Positions 26,982 to 37,235 are shown, numbered from the stretch's first letter. The stretch is DNA of 64,000 nt from Guptibacillus hwajinpoensis (GCF_029277305.1 NZ_CP119526.1), one strand, 5' to 3'. The notes: a model not told the origin generated them from the letters alone. Numbers and translations are program-made.

Positions 26982-27648
26982 TCTTATAACCTACTCCCCA
27001 GACGGTATGGATCATATTCGAGGTAGATTCGATTCGCCTCAATTTTGTTCGAATGTTACGTACATGTTCTGTGATGGAAGAAGAATCACCTATAGCATCT
27101 ATCCCCCAAATCGTTTCATAAATTTGCTCTTTGGAGAATACCTGTCCAGGACGATTGGTCAGAATATCAATAATAATGAATTCACTTTTGGTCAACGTGA
27201 GTTTTTCACCATGATAAAACACTTGATGTCCTACTGAATCAATAGATAACCCCTTGAACATCTTGTAGTTATTCTGTATTTTAGATCTTTTTTCTCTGCG
27301 AATGTGAGCTTTGATCCTAGCCAGAATCTGGTGGACGGAAAACGGTTTTTCTATATAATCATCAGCTCCCTCACTCAGCCCCTCTATTTGATTTCTTGAT
27401 CCTGTTTTAGCCGTTAAAAATAGTATAGTGACATTAGCAATGAGGCGTATTTCTTTACAAACCGTAATACCATCGATGTTGGGCATCATAATATCAAGAA
27501 GGATGAGATCATAGCTTTTTGATTTCACTTTCTCGATAGCCTGTGCACCGTCGAAAGCTATGTCGACAAGGTAGCCTTCTTCTGTCAAGAACTCCGCTAG
27601 AATATCTACTATTTCTTCCTCATCATCAACTACCAATATCCTTTCCAT
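26974..27648 (-). CDS. lanR: OmpR-family response regulator (LanR-like)
   Basis: 224 residues. The receiver domain (1-120) has the acidic pair DDEE, the phospho-acceptor in LILLDIMMPNIDG and the conserved Lys in DDYIEKPFS. The winged-helix DNA-binding domain (130-224) ends with the usual VWGVGYKIE. It is encoded directly upstream of its kinase and starts with AAAGGAG. Likely target promoters are those of lanFEG and lanA, but no clear direct repeat for an OmpR-type regulator was identified. Confidence 0.93.
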   Translation of the reverse strand: MERILVVDDEEEIVDILAEFLTEEGYLVDIAFDGAQAIEKVKSKSYDLILLDIMMPNIDGITVCKEIRLIANVTILFLTAKTGSRNQIEGLSEGADDYIEKPFSVHQILARIKAHIRREKRSKIQNNYKMFKGLSIDSVGHQVFYHGEKLTLTKSEFIIIDILTNRPGQVFSKEQIYETIWGIDAIGDSSSITEHVRNIRTKLRRIESTSNMIHTVWGVGYKIE

Positions 27649-27680
27649 GTGATAACTCCTTTTTCTTCCATATTACTTAT

Positions 27681-27708
27681 ATTATAAGTGACTTTTCACC
27701 AATTTCAA
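27681..27708 (-). promoter_or_regulatory. Predicted promoter of lanRK
   Basis: TTGAAA (27703-27708 on the minus strand) and TATAAT (27681-27686) separated by 16 bp, 33 bp upstream of the regulator start. Confidence 0.55.
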
Positions 27709-27721
27709 ACACTTCACTTAA

Positions 27722-28489
27722 TCAATAAAAGTCTCTATTTTTCCACGTTAAGGAAGAAATCGGAACGAAAAGGGCAATCGTGAAAAACATCAGTACATAC
27801 ATATTAGGGAGTCCCTCAACAGATAATGATTCAAATATAAATTGTGTAGGTAGTAACAAATACAAAAAATCATCCATGAAATAAACCGGCATAATAAACA
27901 TAAATAGAGTTGAGAAGAAAGCAATCATCGCGTTCGGCATGAGTAATGCGATCGAAGAACATAAGCAAATATTGGCCACAAGAATGAAATAGAAAAGTGT
28001 ATAGTACTTAATTGTGTATAGGTAGCCTTCTACTATATTGTATCGAATAGGGTCATCAAAGAATTGAACATACTCTGGCATCGAATAAAGTAATGCGCCT
28101 CCAATGATGCCTGCAAGCAATATGAAAAGTGTCACCCCCGCCATCAACATAAAGAGTGTAATCCATTTTGAAAGCAAGAGCTTCATTCTGTTAAAGGGAC
28201 GGCACATGATGAGATAGTATTTTTTTGATTTCACTTCGCTATTGAACATGATGATCGTAAGGATTGGGGTAAGTATTAACGATACAAAAAATGACACCTC
28301 ACGTAATACAAACCAAGAGAAGTTCACAGCATTTAGCTGTGTGTTCACCTCTGGAGTGAATTGTCCATTATCAAATAGTGTTAAAAAATAAATACAAGCT
28401 CCCGTCGTGATGAGTGTAATGAGCAAAAGCCCCTTAACAATTTTCATTCTCCACATACGTTCAAACTCACTTTTAACCAATTGAACCAT
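27722..28489 (-). CDS. lanG: Lantibiotic immunity ABC permease (LanG-like)
   Basis: 255 residues with six predicted membrane helices. The N-terminal MVQLVKSEFERMWRMKIVKG matches the opening VxxEFxRxWR of lantibiotic immunity permeases and of the neighbouring permease. The start at 28489 has GGGAGGG eight bases upstream; seven extra codons upstream overlap the previous gene. It is the last gene of the lanFEG set, and likely expels the peptide from the membrane together with LanE and LanF. Confidence 0.82.
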   Translation of the reverse strand: MVQLVKSEFERMWRMKIVKGLLLITLITTGACIYFLTLFDNGQFTPEVNTQLNAVNFSWFVLREVSFFVSLILTPILTIIMFNSEVKSKKYYLIMCRPFNRMKLLLSKWITLFMLMAGVTLFILLAGIIGGALLYSMPEYVQFFDDPIRYNIVEGYLYTIKYYTLFYFILVANICLCSSIALLMPNAMIAFFSTLFMFIMPVYFMDDFLYLLLPTQFIFESLSVEGLPNMYVLMFFTIALFVPISSLTWKNRDFY

Positions 28490-28502
28490 TAGATAACCCT
28501 CC

Positions 28503-29330
28503 CTAGACAAAGTAACTTCTTCGAGTAAAAATAAGATAACTTAGTGTGCTGAAAATAATAATATAAGAGCCCGTTACGCCTACGATCCAATACCAATGTT
28601 CCCAGCCTGACAGAAACAACGAAATTCCTGTGTATTGAATCTTCATGATGGAGGCATAAGCAAGAAATGTAACAAATGTGGATTCGCTTCCAAATGCTGT
28701 GGATTGCTCTAGCAATTGCGGAGCAGCAATTAAGAATAAAATCAATGATGCTCCACATCCAAGAACCGCGTTGATTGTTGGGCAAATGATTCCTATAAAT
28801 AAAAACAAAGCTAACACCGCTACGATCGATATGAAGGCGAGTATATAATAGTAAACGATATAAAACACCATTGCTCTATTCGATATAGGCTCATCTGATA
28901 TGAATAATATGGATTGCTGAGGTATATCAAAGAGTACCCACCCTGTGAAAAAGGAAGAAATCCCATAAACGAGCAACACAATTAGTACCGTTAACGATAT
29001 AACGATAAATTTAGCTCTATAAATTTGAGCTAACGAGTATGAGCGTAATAAAAGCAGACGCAAATGACCATGTTGATATTCCTCCGTGACTGTAAAACCA
29101 ATCAGCATAAGAAGTAGAAGATTAAATGTTATAAATAAGTGTTCCGCCAACCCCAGAATAGGGAAGTTTAAAGCTGTCGCAAAATCTGGTTGAAGTTGAA
29201 TAATTTCCTCATTATTCGATTTATAGTACATACCTAAAGCAAACGTTAACGCAGGAATACTTAAAAACAGAATGATTATAAACTTTCTAGACCACAGACG
29301 TTCAAATTCACTCACTATTAATCCCTTCAT
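28503..29330 (-). CDS. lanE: Lantibiotic immunity ABC permease (LanE-like)
   Basis: 275 residues, six predicted membrane helices, N-terminus MKGLIVSEFERLWSRKFIII. It overlaps the stop codon of the ATPase gene (ATGA), indicating translational coupling. Distantly similar to the next permease, as expected for the heterodimer of LanFEG immunity transporters. YQHGHLRLLLLRSYSLAQIY (residues ~85-105) is the cytoplasmic coupling segment typical of ABC-2 type permeases. Confidence 0.82.
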   Translation of the reverse strand: MKGLIVSEFERLWSRKFIIILFLSIPALTFALGMYYKSNNEEIIQLQPDFATALNFPILGLAEHLFITFNLLLLMLIGFTVTEEYQHGHLRLLLLRSYSLAQIYRAKFIVISLTVLIVLLVYGISSFFTGWVLFDIPQQSILFISDEPISNRAMVFYIVYYYILAFISIVAVLALFLFIGIICPTINAVLGCGASLILFLIAAPQLLEQSTAFGSESTFVTFLAYASIMKIQYTGISLFLSGWEHWYWIVGVTGSYIIIFSTLSYLIFTRRSYFV

Positions 29331-30052
29331 GATGACATCAACTCAAAAAAGATATCTTCTAGACGTTGGTGATCGTCTTTTAACACATCCTTTGCACTTC
29401 CTTGATATTTGATCTCTCCATCCTTAATCATCACGAGTTCGTTACAAACGTGTTGTAACTCATCTAGTAAATGGCTCGAGATAAAAAACGTAATGTTCTT
29501 TGTAGAGTTTAAATAAAGAATAAGTTCTCTAAGATCCCTCATACCGATAGGGTCAAGTCCATTAGCTGGCTCATCCAAAATGATCACTTTCGGATTTCCT
29601 AATAATGCTTGGGCTATCCCTAGCCTTTGTTTCATACCTAGAGAGTAAGTTTTTATGATGTCGTCTCCTCGTTCCTTTAAGTTAACGATCTCAAGTACTT
29701 CCTCTACTTTTTGTTTCCTTTCAGATTTTGACAATTGATGTAAACGAGCTAAATTATTCAACATCTTCCTGCCTGATAAATACTCAAAGAAAACAGGAGC
29801 TTCAACGATTGCACCTATATGTCTTAATGCTTCTTCACGGTCTTTGTTCACATTTTTACCGTTTAATAACACTTCACCTTTATTCGGCTTTACGAGCCCC
29901 GTTAATAATCTCATCAATGTTGTTTTACCAGCTCCGTTCGGACCTAAAAAACCACAGATTACTCCTTCTTTAATACTGATAGAAGCATCATTAATTAGTG
30001 TTTTACGCTTTATCTTCTTCGTTAAATTACGTACTTCGATCACATTTTCCAT
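29327..30052 (-). CDS. lanF: Lantibiotic immunity ABC ATPase (LanF-like)
   Basis: 241 residues. Walker A is GPNGAGKTTL, the signature is YSLGMKQRLGIA (family-typical for bacitracin/lantibiotic exporters), Walker B is VIILDEPANGLD, and the switch His is in SSHLLDEL. The E-loop common to LanF proteins occupies the Q-loop region (IGAIVEAPVFFEYLSG, with Glu instead of Gln). The start at 30052 (MENVIEVRN) has GAAGGAGG upstream. First gene of the immunity operon, downstream of a hairpin that separates it from lanD. Confidence 0.92.
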   Translation of the reverse strand: MENVIEVRNLTKKIKRKTLINDASISIKEGVICGFLGPNGAGKTTLMRLLTGLVKPNKGEVLLNGKNVNKDREEALRHIGAIVEAPVFFEYLSGRKMLNNLARLHQLSKSERKQKVEEVLEIVNLKERGDDIIKTYSLGMKQRLGIAQALLGNPKVIILDEPANGLDPIGMRDLRELILYLNSTKNITFFISSHLLDELQHVCNELVMIKDGEIKYQGSAKDVLKDDHQRLEDIFFELMSS

Positions 30053-30088
30053 AACTGTTCCTCCTTCATTCCTGTATAAAATAAAGAT

Positions 30089-30134
30089 AACGAGAAAATC
30101 CCAAGGAATTATCAAGATTGGGAACTTTCTCGTT
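30089..30134 (-). terminator. Hairpin between biosynthetic and immunity genes
   Basis: AACGAGAAAGTTCCCAA pairs with TTGGGATTTTCTCGTT (one bulge) around a 13-nt loop, then ATCTTTATTTT. It immediately follows lanD and probably reduces read-through into lanFEG. Confidence 0.75.
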
Positions 30135-30139
30135 ATGAT

Positions 30140-30703
30140 TTAAAAACTTTTTCGATTATGTAATTCACTCTTTAGGTCTTTTAAAATAGATGGTACGTCC
30201 GGTATTATAAAGTTTGTTTTAATAGTACCAGATGCCACCTCATACGCGGATTTTTCTTCTGGCTGAACAACCATATGACCATCTTCTTTTAAGTAGTCAA
30301 TATTTCGCTGTAAGCTAGCCTTTTCCCACATAAGTTTGTTCATGTTCGGATAAAAGATTACTGGATGATGGTGAGCTAATATGGTCGATAATAGTAAATC
30401 TGGGGCTAAACCGTGGGCAGCCTGCCCAATGGTATTAGCTGTAGCAGGGAGAATGATGAATAGATCTGCCCACCTAGCTAGTTGAACGTGATTATACTTA
30501 TTTTGTAACTCATCCTCGCTCGTCACCATAACATCATCACAGAATAAGGAGATCGTTGAGGATGGTAGCATCTTGCTGGCTGATTCTGACATAATAACTT
30601 TTACGTTTCCGAAGTTATGTTTGATTGCCCCTAAATAGGTTGGCAAACTCAACACAGATATAGAACCAGTTATTCCTATTAATATATTCGCCTCTTCTCT
30701 CAT
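30140..30703 (-). CDS. lanD: Flavin-dependent peptidyl-cysteine decarboxylase (EpiD-like)
   Basis: 187 residues of the HFCD flavoprotein family. NILIGITGSISVL is the FMN-binding N-terminus, the catalytic His lies in NHVQLARWADL (~residue 70), the PASANT motif appears as LPATANTIGQ, and PNMNKLMW is the substrate clamp. It oxidatively decarboxylates the C-terminal Cys of the dehydrated precursor to form an S-aminovinyl-cysteine ring, which fits the -SYCC end of the precursor at 37248-37388. It lies 25 bp downstream of lanC in the biosynthetic operon. Confidence 0.94.
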   Translation of the reverse strand: MREEANILIGITGSISVLSLPTYLGAIKHNFGNVKVIMSESASKMLPSSTISLFCDDVMVTSEDELQNKYNHVQLARWADLFIILPATANTIGQAAHGLAPDLLLSTILAHHHPVIFYPNMNKLMWEKASLQRNIDYLKEDGHMVVQPEEKSAYEVASGTIKTNFIIPDVPSILKDLKSELHNRKSF

Positions 30704-30728
30704 AGGAAGCCCTCCTTAATCTATCCTT

Positions 30729-32084
30729 TTAAGATAGTAAAAATGCTTTGTCCCATCTAGGCGTCCCATTACCTAGTAGGCCCATTAAACTTAATCCTGT
30801 TCCTGAACTTCCTTCCAATAGACCAGCTTTGGTGATCGTATTTCCTTGGCCACCAAACTCTTCTATATCATAAAACCCTAACGGATTTTCTTTATCATAT
30901 TGACCTAAAATGGAATCAGTTAAAGACCAAATTTGTTCATCCAGCCACCCTTCACCAGTTTCTGACCTCATTCTTACAAGACATTGGAGCAACCCTGATT
31001 TACCATGACAAAAAGATGCACTAACTAAGTCATCATTGGGTTGACTAACAATCCCTTTAAAACCATTCATAGCCACTTGTTTGTATCTTTGATTTCCTAA
31101 AACTTCCCCAGCCAAGTATAGAGATCTAGCTACACCGGGATTTCCATAACACCAACCGTTCCGTGTATCTTGTATGACAAAATCATTAGAGAGCATTTCT
31201 TTATAGGCTAATCTGTGTGGCCAAACCGGATGATTATCCGAATCATACCTCATTACTCGGAATAAATCTTCTGACATACTCTCAATCGTTTCTTTTTGGA
31301 GTGGAACCTCTACCCCTTCAGAGGCTGCCAATGTTAATAAGTTCATTGGACCTAATACCCCATGCGCTAATCCGAAATTAACGTTACCCTCAGGATATTT
31401 CACTTTATCCTTCTCTAAGAATTGGTCCTCTCTAATCACATGCCAGCCAAGTAATGGGTTCCTGTCTTTTTCCAATTGATAATACGTAAAAAGCTTTAAA
31501 AATTGTTTTAGTGGAGCGTATAATTCTGGGTTTTGTGGAGCTCGCTCAAGAAGGTATCTACCGATTCCTGTTCCTCCCTGTATCACATCATAAAATGCTG
31601 GTGTTACACCTTTTTGTTCTTCTAATCTCTCATTTTCGAGTTTCAGCATATTCTCGGCTTCTCTCTTGATAAACGTATCTAAATTGAATAATAAATTTTG
31701 ATACCTTTCTCCATTCTTAGAAACATTTAATATAGAAAGAGCTAATCCTGTAACTCCGCCAAACAGCGAAATGGAATGTACCCCCATTTGTAAGTATTGG
31801 GTTAAGTACACAATATGTTTATGTGCGATTTCATCCCAGCCTTGATTTGGAAAGAGATCATCAAGCTCCCCAAAAAACATGATCGTACCGGGGAATCCGT
31901 GCGATAAAGATAAAGGCCCCCAAGGATTTACCTTCCCTATTAATGTTTTATTGTCTTTGGCCATCACCTTCCTTTCAACTTCCTCAGGATTATTTAGTTT
32001 CTTTGCTAAGTTAAAGACAACATCTTGAATTCTACCCTTCATTTCTTCATCTCGTACTATGGGATGTTTGACGTTCTGAACCAT
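30729..32084 (-). CDS. lanC: Lanthionine cyclase
   Basis: 451 residues with the alpha-toroid of LanC proteins. Zinc ligands are visible as Cys in NGWCYGNPGVAR (~residue 320) and Cys-His in SASFCHGKSGLL (~365); earlier toroid repeats include SHGFPGTIMFF and LFGGVTGLALS. It catalyses addition of Cys thiols to dehydroamino acids. AAGGAGG sets the start 12 bp after lanT. Length is slightly above that of NisC/SpaC. No missing catalytic residues seen. Confidence 0.94.
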   Translation of the reverse strand: MVQNVKHPIVRDEEMKGRIQDVVFNLAKKLNNPEEVERKVMAKDNKTLIGKVNPWGPLSLSHGFPGTIMFFGELDDLFPNQGWDEIAHKHIVYLTQYLQMGVHSISLFGGVTGLALSILNVSKNGERYQNLLFNLDTFIKREAENMLKLENERLEEQKGVTPAFYDVIQGGTGIGRYLLERAPQNPELYAPLKQFLKLFTYYQLEKDRNPLLGWHVIREDQFLEKDKVKYPEGNVNFGLAHGVLGPMNLLTLAASEGVEVPLQKETIESMSEDLFRVMRYDSDNHPVWPHRLAYKEMLSNDFVIQDTRNGWCYGNPGVARSLYLAGEVLGNQRYKQVAMNGFKGIVSQPNDDLVSASFCHGKSGLLQCLVRMRSETGEGWLDEQIWSLTDSILGQYDKENPLGFYDIEEFGGQGNTITKAGLLEGSSGTGLSLMGLLGNGTPRWDKAFLLS

Positions 32085-32096
32085 GCAAATTCCTCC

Positions 32097-33983
32097 TTAT
32101 GATGACGAACTAACAAGTTTTTGTGGTCGATAAGTTTTGACGTAAGATTCAGCTTGAGTCTCGTACAGCTTCGCATATTCGCCTTTTTTTCGAATCAACA
32201 ATTCATGGTTCCCTTGCTCTACAATCCTCCCGTCTTTTAACACAATGATGTTATCTGTGTATTGGACTGCAGAGTAGCGATGGGAGATGAAAATACCAAT
32301 CTTACCTTTTGTAACTTCATTAAATTTCTTGAAGACTTCCGTTTCTGATTCCGGATCTAGTGCTGCAGTAGGCTCGTCTAATATATAAATTTCAGCATTC
32401 TTCATGTAAGATCTGGCGATAGCTATCCTTTGCCATTGTCCTCCTGATAACTGATAACCATCTGCAAACCACTTTCCTAACTGAGTATCCAGACCATATG
32501 GCAGCTTCTCGATAATTTCAGATGATCCTGATAAGATTGCCGATTCGTTAATTGCATGTATGTCATCGCTTTTCTCGAAGTTTCCAAACCCTATGTTATC
32601 CTTAACATCCAATTCGTATTTCACAAAATCCTGGAATACAGCCGTTATCACTTGACTCCACTCTTTGGCCGTGTAGGACCGTAATTCCTTGCCGTTAAGT
32701 AAGATCAGACCATCATACTCTGTGTATAATCGATTTAACAATTTAACGATGGTCGACTTTCCAGAGCCGTTTTTTCCTACTAATGCTAATGTTTCTCCAG
32801 GCTTTATTTGAAAGCTCACATTTTTCAACACATAATGATTGGTATTGGGATATTTAAAAGACACATTCACAAACTCTATTCCAGTGTTGGTAAAACCATT
32901 TGAAGTTTCTGGTTGTTTTAAAGAAAGTGGACGATCTGTTTCTTCTTCAACGTCAAAGAAAGTGAAAAGTTGACTAATATAAAGGTTGTTCTGATGCATT
33001 TCAAATATGTTATACATCAATCTAGTAGAGGTGGTTTGAGAGGTGGTCATCGCTTGAAAATACGCAATCAAGCTCCCAATAGCTATCAACCCCAGCAACG
33101 ATTCATAAATAACTAATAGTTGGATGCCAACCACTACGATTAATGTGAGGATTTGAAAAACCAGGTCGATCTTCATCCTTTTCAACAATAAAAACTTATC
33201 TTGAGCAAAAAACTTTTGATATAGCCCTTTATACTTACCTAAAATCAATTCTCCTAGTTGGAACGTTTTGATCTCTTTAACATTCGCATCAGTAGTCAAC
33301 AAATGCATAAAGTAGAATTGTTTTCTTTTTTCAGTAGCACGTTGATAATCCACCTGAAAGATTTGTTGCCCCACTTTTAAGACAGACCATGCTGATGAAA
33401 TGGGGATCAATAGTAAGATAAATCCTATCCACCACTTCCAAGCTATCAAAATACCCGCGACTGAAAATAAGGTTACCGTTCCTTGAATGATTCCCATGAC
33501 TTTTTCAAATATTTGATACGGTTTATAGGTCGCATCTTGTCTAGCTCTTTGTAAATTGTCATAGATTCGATCATTTTCAAAACTAGCATACGAAAGATTT
33601 ATCGCTTTATTCATTATTTTGATATTGATTACATTCGAAAGTAATTCACGATAGATAGATTTAAATGTTTCCAGTATCAATCCAGATATCCCAGAAAGGA
33701 TCGTGACGATTGCAAATACACTAAATATAGGCCCAAATTCTCCCAAGGAAGTAGAAAAATCTAAGTCTTCAGAATAGGAGGATTGAACATAATTGACCAA
33801 TATTTGAGTCAAAAAAATTAGCAGGGCTGGTAAAAGCCCGCTAAATATATTCAAAAAAATAACAAGAAAGAAGTAGCCCCGGTGTGTTTGCCATAGTAAT
33901 GAGAAAATTCTTGGCCAGTATTTAAATGTTTTAAAAACTTCTCTCATAGACAAGTTAGATACTTCGGGAATAGACGCTTTCAC
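32097..33983 (-). CDS. lanT: Lantibiotic ABC exporter
   Basis: 628 residues: membrane domain (~30-340, six helices) fused to an ATPase domain with Walker A LVGKNGSGKSTIVKLL, signature YQLSGGQWQRIAIARS, Walker B IYILDEPTAALDP and switch His in ISHRYSAV. No N-terminal C39 peptidase domain, so it does not cleave the leader, consistent with class I systems. The start codon is GTG at 33983, with GGAGGG eight bases upstream, overlapping the end of lanB by 29 bp. Confidence 0.94.
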   Translation of the reverse strand: MKASIPEVSNLSMREVFKTFKYWPRIFSLLWQTHRGYFFLVIFLNIFSGLLPALLIFLTQILVNYVQSSYSEDLDFSTSLGEFGPIFSVFAIVTILSGISGLILETFKSIYRELLSNVINIKIMNKAINLSYASFENDRIYDNLQRARQDATYKPYQIFEKVMGIIQGTVTLFSVAGILIAWKWWIGFILLLIPISSAWSVLKVGQQIFQVDYQRATEKRKQFYFMHLLTTDANVKEIKTFQLGELILGKYKGLYQKFFAQDKFLLLKRMKIDLVFQILTLIVVVGIQLLVIYESLLGLIAIGSLIAYFQAMTTSQTTSTRLMYNIFEMHQNNLYISQLFTFFDVEEETDRPLSLKQPETSNGFTNTGIEFVNVSFKYPNTNHYVLKNVSFQIKPGETLALVGKNGSGKSTIVKLLNRLYTEYDGLILLNGKELRSYTAKEWSQVITAVFQDFVKYELDVKDNIGFGNFEKSDDIHAINESAILSGSSEIIEKLPYGLDTQLGKWFADGYQLSGGQWQRIAIARSYMKNAEIYILDEPTAALDPESETEVFKKFNEVTKGKIGIFISHRYSAVQYTDNIIVLKDGRIVEQGNHELLIRKKGEYAKLYETQAESYVKTYRPQKLVSSSS

Positions 33984-36900
33984 GCTCTTGCTCCCTCCAA
34001 TACTTCTGTCCTTCTAGCACATGCCTAACTGTAGCCATAACTTTCTTCTCGAGCTCTCTGTTCGTACCGAAAATCCTATTACAATGCATATGAATCAAAC
34101 TTCCAATAATCCTCTCTGGGTTATTAGTTAGGGAGTTTGTTTCCAGATTTCGATCAATCTTTTCTGCAAGTACAGATAGGATTTGGTCTTTCATAGAAAG
34201 CAGTTTATACAGATTGTAATCACTCTTTTGTAAATGTGCCCACCCGTCAAAGGGTAGGGTGCGCGATACAAGCTCTTTTCTAATTGGTCTTACTTCATCT
34301 ATATAATCAAGCTTGTCTGTACCAGTCTTGATCCAAGTTAGCTGTTTATCATATGGCCACCCGATTTTATCTAGTAAATGTAAAATGTTCATGGCAGCAA
34401 TATACGGTAGATCAAATTCTAATTGGTTGAACTTCTTCATCTTAAGTAGTTCGATTGCGATAAAGCTATCGACCTCGAAGTAATCTTCAATAGTATCGAT
34501 TAGACCTAGACCGCCGTACCTTTCGATTTCTCTTTCAAAAGTATTTATTGAAAAGTCTCTTACATATCCTTTTTGCTTTGTAACATTGAACCAATTCCTA
34601 AATTTCGGTAACACCGATCCTATTAATTCTTCTGGTGCACCTTTCATCCGCAACCGAATATGGGGTTGTGGGTCCTGATATCTAATAAAAAAGACATTTT
34701 CCACACCTTTTTGAGATTTAATCGTTTTGACGAACTCATAAAACTCTTGAGCAATTAATGGTTCTTGTCGACTGAAAGGTAAGTATATTTTAAAGTACAG
34801 CCACTCAGAGCCGATCTCTTTATAAATATCTTCTTCAGAGATTTCCGATGTAGTTAGCAACCTAACTTTTGGCTTAGGGTGTACTACTTCATTCTTCTTA
34901 AAAGGAATAATCAGTTCAGAGTTATATGACCTACTATTATTTTTAACCCAGTGATGGTCTTTGTAATTGCTTATAACCTCTCTTAGTTGAACCCTTCCCT
35001 TCTTCCTTAACTCTCCTCTCAGTTCTTTTAAATGAAAGTCATTTTGCAGATCGATTAGTATCCTATTGTCTCCAAAGGTTAAAAATACTACCTCAGGGAC
35101 TTTCCATTTAGCTTTCCACTCTTCAAAATTCTTCTTCCATTCTTGAAAGTCGAGGTCTGGATCAGCTAGTTCTACTATCGATTGATTGATTTTCCATAGT
35201 GCTGGATTTAAGATCAACCTTCCAACTCTGACTCTCGGTAAAAATGGTGAATGTTCTAAAACTCCCCAGTTAAAGGGTTTAATAGGTTTGGTATCTTCCT
35301 TGGAAACTTCCTGTAAAAACCTATATATATTTGGTGCATTATTGAAGTTGAACATATTGTTCGATTTAATAACTAGGCGTTTGTTTAATGATTTCGATTT
35401 TAGGTAGAGTCTTCCCAATGTTGCACCCACCATGATATCGTGAATTGCAATCGATTTTCCTGACGAAGAAGTATTTGTGCCCAAAGCCAGTTCGAATTTT
35501 TGAGATGAGTAATTTACAGAGACATTTCCAGTTCTACCAGAGTTCGGTAAAAAAGTTGCTTCTACGAATTCAACAGAATCATCAGTGAAGTTTTTCTGAA
35601 TTTCTCTTTGATCGTTAGTTATATTAAGTAATGAATGCTCATCCAACATGTCAGAGAATCTACCAAAAGTTTGTCCTACTTCCATAGAAGCTGCATTACT
35701 GCCTATCGCTAATAAGTAATCCCCATTATCAAGATCTTCTTTTGAAGGCGATAGTAACTCAGTATATAATTCGCCTGAATCAGGAGCGAACATATCAACT
35801 GTTTCATCATCTAATATTGGTTGAAGCTCACTCTCTGTAAGAACTACTTCTAAACTTTCACTTGCGACACATTCATGGTATTTTCCAAATAAGAGACGGT
35901 CCATTTGTGAATTAGAATAGTGGTCATCACTAAAACTTCTGAAACCTTGCGGGTGTTTGTATGTCGCAGGTGCCCCTAATCCTTTTTCCTCACTAAGCAA
36001 CTCTAATACGCTAATTTCTCTATTTGTCCCATACTTTTCAATAAATTCCATATGATAGTCTTTTAGATGTTTATATCCTATGGTAGGTTCTGATAGTTTC
36101 CATAATAGTTCAGCAGCAAAAGCTGCATCTTGCTTTACATTTTTATGTATCTTAACCTCTTCAGGAAAATGAAGCTTAACATCCACTTGTAACGGTGTGT
36201 TGATTTTATGTAAACTCTTCATATTACTGGTTATTTGCTCATATTTCTCTAAACCTTCACCAATAGATAAGCTATTATATACATCTATTTCACGAGCTAT
36301 CTCAACCAATTCGTCTACCAGAGTCTTTGCTCCATCAACGTTTTTTAGCTTATTAATTATGTAGGTAAAAGAATTTGTATTAGTAAACGGAGGTCTTAAC
36401 TCACTAATCAAAAATTCTTCTTTAAATAATTTCCATATAAAATCTCTAATTTGATCCTTTTCTACACCTGGATATGCTTCGTGTATATTTCCTACTAAAT
36501 CAGAGAAATAGATATAACCATTAGCATGAGCAAACACTTTCTCAACTGCCTCACTGTACTTAATCGAAATATTCTCTGTTTTTTCAACTTTGTCGTTGTT
36601 GCTCTTTCTTCCTCCATTGGAATGATAACCTAGATAAACTCTCTCTCCAACGAAATAGACAGTGTCATTCACCTTCACTTTTACATCTTTCACAATGCTA
36701 TACTCATCTTCGGCTATTCCTACAATTCCCAACAGCCATTCCATATCTGGCCGCGCCCTCTTGATATGCTGGTCTATTTCTCCTATATTTCCCATCGTTT
36801 CTTCGCTGAAATGACCACTGGCAAAGCCTGAAAATAAACCAAATGGAGTTGGGCGTGTCGACATTCTTATTAAAAACTTCATAACACTTGAGATTGCGTT

Positions 36901-37146
36901 TCTTGTCTTTTTAGATTTAGGATCACCGTTTAGCTTGTGTAAAGATTTATATAGTGTTGGACTAGATACTGCAATAGCCTCCTTAACTTCAGGCATATCA
37001 GAAATCATTTTGATATTAGCAATAAATGAGTCACTTCCTGCGTGTCCATAACTTTCTGATATCGGGAGTAAAGGTGCCCTGAGCATAAAATAATCCATCG
37101 TTCCGTATAGTTGGCTCGTTTTTTGAGAAAACTTATCTAATCCCAT
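33955..37146 (-). CDS. lanB: Lanthipeptide dehydratase
   Basis: 1063 residues, the full length for a class I LanB. Residues ~1-770 form the glutamylation domain (early FMLRAPLLPI and RMSTRPTPFGLFSGFASG, typical of Lant_dehydr_N); residues ~790-1050 form the SpaB_C elimination domain (EWLYFKIYLPFSRQEPLI, HIRLRMKGAPEELI). It dehydrates Ser/Thr in the core peptide using glutamyl-tRNA. AAAGGAGG precedes the ATG. It is the first gene after lanA, across a hairpin of about 55 bp. Confidence 0.95.
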   Translation of the reverse strand: MGLDKFSQKTSQLYGTMDYFMLRAPLLPISESYGHAGSDSFIANIKMISDMPEVKEAIAVSSPTLYKSLHKLNGDPKSKKTRNAISSVMKFLIRMSTRPTPFGLFSGFASGHFSEETMGNIGEIDQHIKRARPDMEWLLGIVGIAEDEYSIVKDVKVKVNDTVYFVGERVYLGYHSNGGRKSNNDKVEKTENISIKYSEAVEKVFAHANGYIYFSDLVGNIHEAYPGVEKDQIRDFIWKLFKEEFLISELRPPFTNTNSFTYIINKLKNVDGAKTLVDELVEIAREIDVYNSLSIGEGLEKYEQITSNMKSLHKINTPLQVDVKLHFPEEVKIHKNVKQDAAFAAELLWKLSEPTIGYKHLKDYHMEFIEKYGTNREISVLELLSEEKGLGAPATYKHPQGFRSFSDDHYSNSQMDRLLFGKYHECVASESLEVVLTESELQPILDDETVDMFAPDSGELYTELLSPSKEDLDNGDYLLAIGSNAASMEVGQTFGRFSDMLDEHSLLNITNDQREIQKNFTDDSVEFVEATFLPNSGRTGNVSVNYSSQKFELALGTNTSSSGKSIAIHDIMVGATLGRLYLKSKSLNKRLVIKSNNMFNFNNAPNIYRFLQEVSKEDTKPIKPFNWGVLEHSPFLPRVRVGRLILNPALWKINQSIVELADPDLDFQEWKKNFEEWKAKWKVPEVVFLTFGDNRILIDLQNDFHLKELRGELRKKGRVQLREVISNYKDHHWVKNNSRSYNSELIIPFKKNEVVHPKPKVRLLTTSEISEEDIYKEIGSEWLYFKIYLPFSRQEPLIAQEFYEFVKTIKSQKGVENVFFIRYQDPQPHIRLRMKGAPEELIGSVLPKFRNWFNVTKQKGYVRDFSINTFEREIERYGGLGLIDTIEDYFEVDSFIAIELLKMKKFNQLEFDLPYIAAMNILHLLDKIGWPYDKQLTWIKTGTDKLDYIDEVRPIRKELVSRTLPFDGWAHLQKSDYNLYKLLSMKDQILSVLAEKIDRNLETNSLTNNPERIIGSLIHMHCNRIFGTNRELEKKVMATVRHVLEGQKYWREQERESVYSRSI

Positions 37147-37177
37147 CTTCTTTCCTCCTTTGGACAGAAAAATAATT

Positions 37178-37235
37178 AAAGGGCTGCTCTATGTATTAAA
37201 CCTCTAAGGTTTGAAATCATGGAGTGCAGCCCTTT
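37178..37235 (-). terminator. Hairpin between lanA and lanB (partial terminator)
   Basis: AAAGGGCTGC pairs with GCAGCCCTTT; an inner ATG..CAT extension and a 30-nt loop follow. A short T-rich run lies downstream in the direction of transcription. It would favour precursor over enzyme transcripts. Confidence 0.75.

Noticed and set aside
28489..28785. 98-codon minus-strand frame
   Set aside because: Out-of-frame shadow inside the LanE-like permease gene.
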